Below are positions 62,907 through 64,000 of a DNA stretch of 64,000 bases, one piece after another; position 1 is the first letter of the stretch; each line of letters starts with the position of its first letter. The notes under the pieces were generated by a model. That model ran no database searches and was not told the DNA's origin. It was given only the letters and a program-made list of their open reading frames with translations. Position numbers and translations under genes: made by a program. The stretch covers positions 1 through 64,000 of the forward strand of contig NZ_AUFB01000003.1 in the NCBI RefSeq assembly GCF_000426285.1, read 5' to 3'. The DNA comes from Rhizobium leucaenae USDA 9039. Lineage in GTDB: Bacteria > Pseudomonadota > Alphaproteobacteria > Rhizobiales > Rhizobiaceae.

Positions 62907-63219
62907 ATTGGTATCTCCTATCGTTGAAGGATAACCGAAGCTAGATCCGTAGAGATAGCCCCAAAAGCCACATGCCGGACAAAATGAGGACAAATCCGGC
63001 CATCCAAATTCTCCGCACGATGGCGAGTTTTTGGCTTGGAGTTGCTCGATGGCATTGCGCCTTGGATAAGGGCCGAATAAAGTTGCCTCCGGTTCTATCG
63101 CGAGCGAGATGACTCTTCGTTTCGTTCCATCCATCACTTTCACAAGGTCCTATCCGAAAGCCGCGCGCTTTCTGCCCTGCGGTTGTTTGCTTCGGGATCG
63201 TGCTCCAGGAGGAAAAGTC
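62907..63219. promoter_or_regulatory. Divergent intergenic region, 313 bp
   Basis: No gene seen. It must carry promoters for the isochorismatase/GlxA operon (minus) and the Gfo/Idh gene (plus). I found no clear palindrome or RNA-like fold. Confidence 0.4.
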
Positions 63220-64000
63220 ATGCTGCGTTTCGGAATCTTATCGACCGCAAAGATCGGCCGCGAACTGGTCGTGCCGGCTATTCAGGATGCGGAAAATTGT
63301 GTGGTGACGGCGATCGCCAGCCGTGACCTTGCACGCGCCCGTGAAATGGCCGATCGCTTTTCCGTGCCGCATGCTTTCGGCTCCTATGAGGAAATGCTTG
63401 CCTCCGATACGATCGATGCCGTCTATATTCCGCTGCCGACCTCGCAGCATGTCGAATGGACGATCAAGGCGGCCGATGCCGGCAAGCATGTGCTCTGCGA
63501 AAAGCCGATTGCGCTGAAGGCCGATGAGATCGACGGCCTGATCGCTGCTCGCGACCGCAACAAGGTGCTGGTGACGGAAGCCTATATGGTCACCTATGCG
63601 CCGGTCTGGCAGAAAGTGCGCTCGCTGCTGGCAGCCGGCGCCATCGGCCGGTTGCGCCATATCCAGGGCGCCTTCACCTATTTCAACCGCGATGCCGGCA
63701 ACATGCGCAACATCCCGGAACTCGGCGGCGGCGGCCTGCCGGATATCGGCGTCTATCCGACGATCAGCACCCGCTTCGTCACCGGCCGCGAACCCCTGCG
63801 CATCCAGGCGGTCACCGAGCACGATCCGGAATTCGGCACGGACATCTATTCCAGCGTCAAGGCCGATTTCGGCGATTTCGAACTGACCTTTTATATCGCA
63901 ACGCAGATGGCTGCCCGCCAAGTCATGGTTTTCCACGGCACGGATGGTTTCATCGAGGTGAAATCCCCCTTCAATGCCGATCGTTATGGCGCCGAGGAGC
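63220..64000 (+). CDS. Gfo/Idh/MocA family oxidoreductase, 5' part (cut by window end)
   Basis: The first 260 codons are present; the end lies beyond 64000. AGGAGG lies seven bases before the ATG at 63220. Rossmann front [20 protein letters not shown], the EKP signature in [11 protein letters not shown] and the catalytic-type segment with [15 protein letters not shown]. Relatives include glucose-fructose oxidoreductase and 1,5-anhydrofructose/dihydrodiol dehydrogenases. It is a second copy of this superfamily in the window, not close to that at 9691. Confidence 0.92.
   Translation, partial: MLRFGILSTAKIGRELVVPAIQDAENCVVTAIASRDLARAREMADRFSVPHAFGSYEEMLASDTIDAVYIPLPTSQHVEWTIKAADAGKHVLCEKPIALKADEIDGLIAARDRNKVLVTEAYMVTYAPVWQKVRSLLAAGAIGRLRHIQGAFTYFNRDAGNMRNIPELGGGGLPDIGVYPTISTRFVTGREPLRIQAVTEHDPEFGTDIYSSVKADFGDFELTFYIATQMAARQVMVFHGTDGFIEVKSPFNADRYGAEE

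Overview
The window is GC-rich alphaproteobacterial DNA and reads as a chromosomal segment of the Rhizobium/Agrobacterium group. The main signs are rhizobial mosaic palindromic repeats between genes (about 15138-15182 and 47807-47967), an MbfA-type ferritin-like gene with an Irr-style iron control element beside its start, an infC-rpmI-rplT-pheS-pheT block, a BA14K-like secreted protein and a BTLCP protease. Gene density is high. Nearly all genes are ordinary chromosomal ones; I saw no phage, insertion sequence, CRISPR array or integrated element. The only clear genomic scar is a decayed ccdAB toxin-antitoxin pair.

Layout. 1-8872: the end of purU, then a surface-polysaccharide locus with an acyltransferase, a Wzy-like polymerase and a secreted GH5 glycanase on the minus strand, a Wzz-like chain-length protein and a WbpM/FlaA1-type sugar dehydratase on the plus strand, and a GT25 glycosyltransferase. 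9164-22451: a secreted orphan, then a carbohydrate ABC transporter (Gfo/Idh oxidoreductase, two permeases, binding protein, terminator, ATPase). It is followed by a D-threonine aldolase/D-serine dehydratase-like PLP enzyme, an M81 (MlrC-like) peptidase, an NTF2-like protein, RidA, an RpiR regulator, an SDR and a cytoplasmic GH20 hexosaminidase. This looks like one uptake-and-breakdown island for an amino-sugar compound that may carry unusual or D-amino acids; that reading is inference. 22598-31205: small metabolic and stress genes, tRNA-Leu(CAG), a phosphomannomutase, two short overlooked-type genes and the ccdAB remnant.

31265-42181: lepA, an XRE-cupin regulator, a GNAT enzyme, a HAD enzyme, an acetylpolyamine amidohydrolase whose catalytic residues keep the numbering I recall for the Mycoplana enzyme, an RhtA-like exporter, a CDP-diacylglycerol pyrophosphatase, a group III truncated haemoglobin, mbfA, a duplicated-motif stress peptide, a BTLCP protease and an alpha/beta hydrolase. 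42462-47799: the translation block infC (ATT start), rpmI, rplT, pheS, pheT. 47807-56031: mosaic repeats, an NTF2-like protein and the paired periplasmic genes for penicillin-binding protein 1C and a thioester alpha-2-macroglobulin. 56478-64000: two aldo/keto reductases, a LysR regulator, a YciE-like ferritin-fold protein, an M15-like protein, a GNAT enzyme, a GlxA-type AraC regulator coupled to an isochorismatase-family hydrolase, and the start of a second Gfo/Idh oxidoreductase cut by the window end.

Start sites were chosen from ribosome-binding sites and family N-termini; where the longest open frame is longer than the gene I give, the entry says so. Functional calls rest on motifs recognised by eye, not on database searches.
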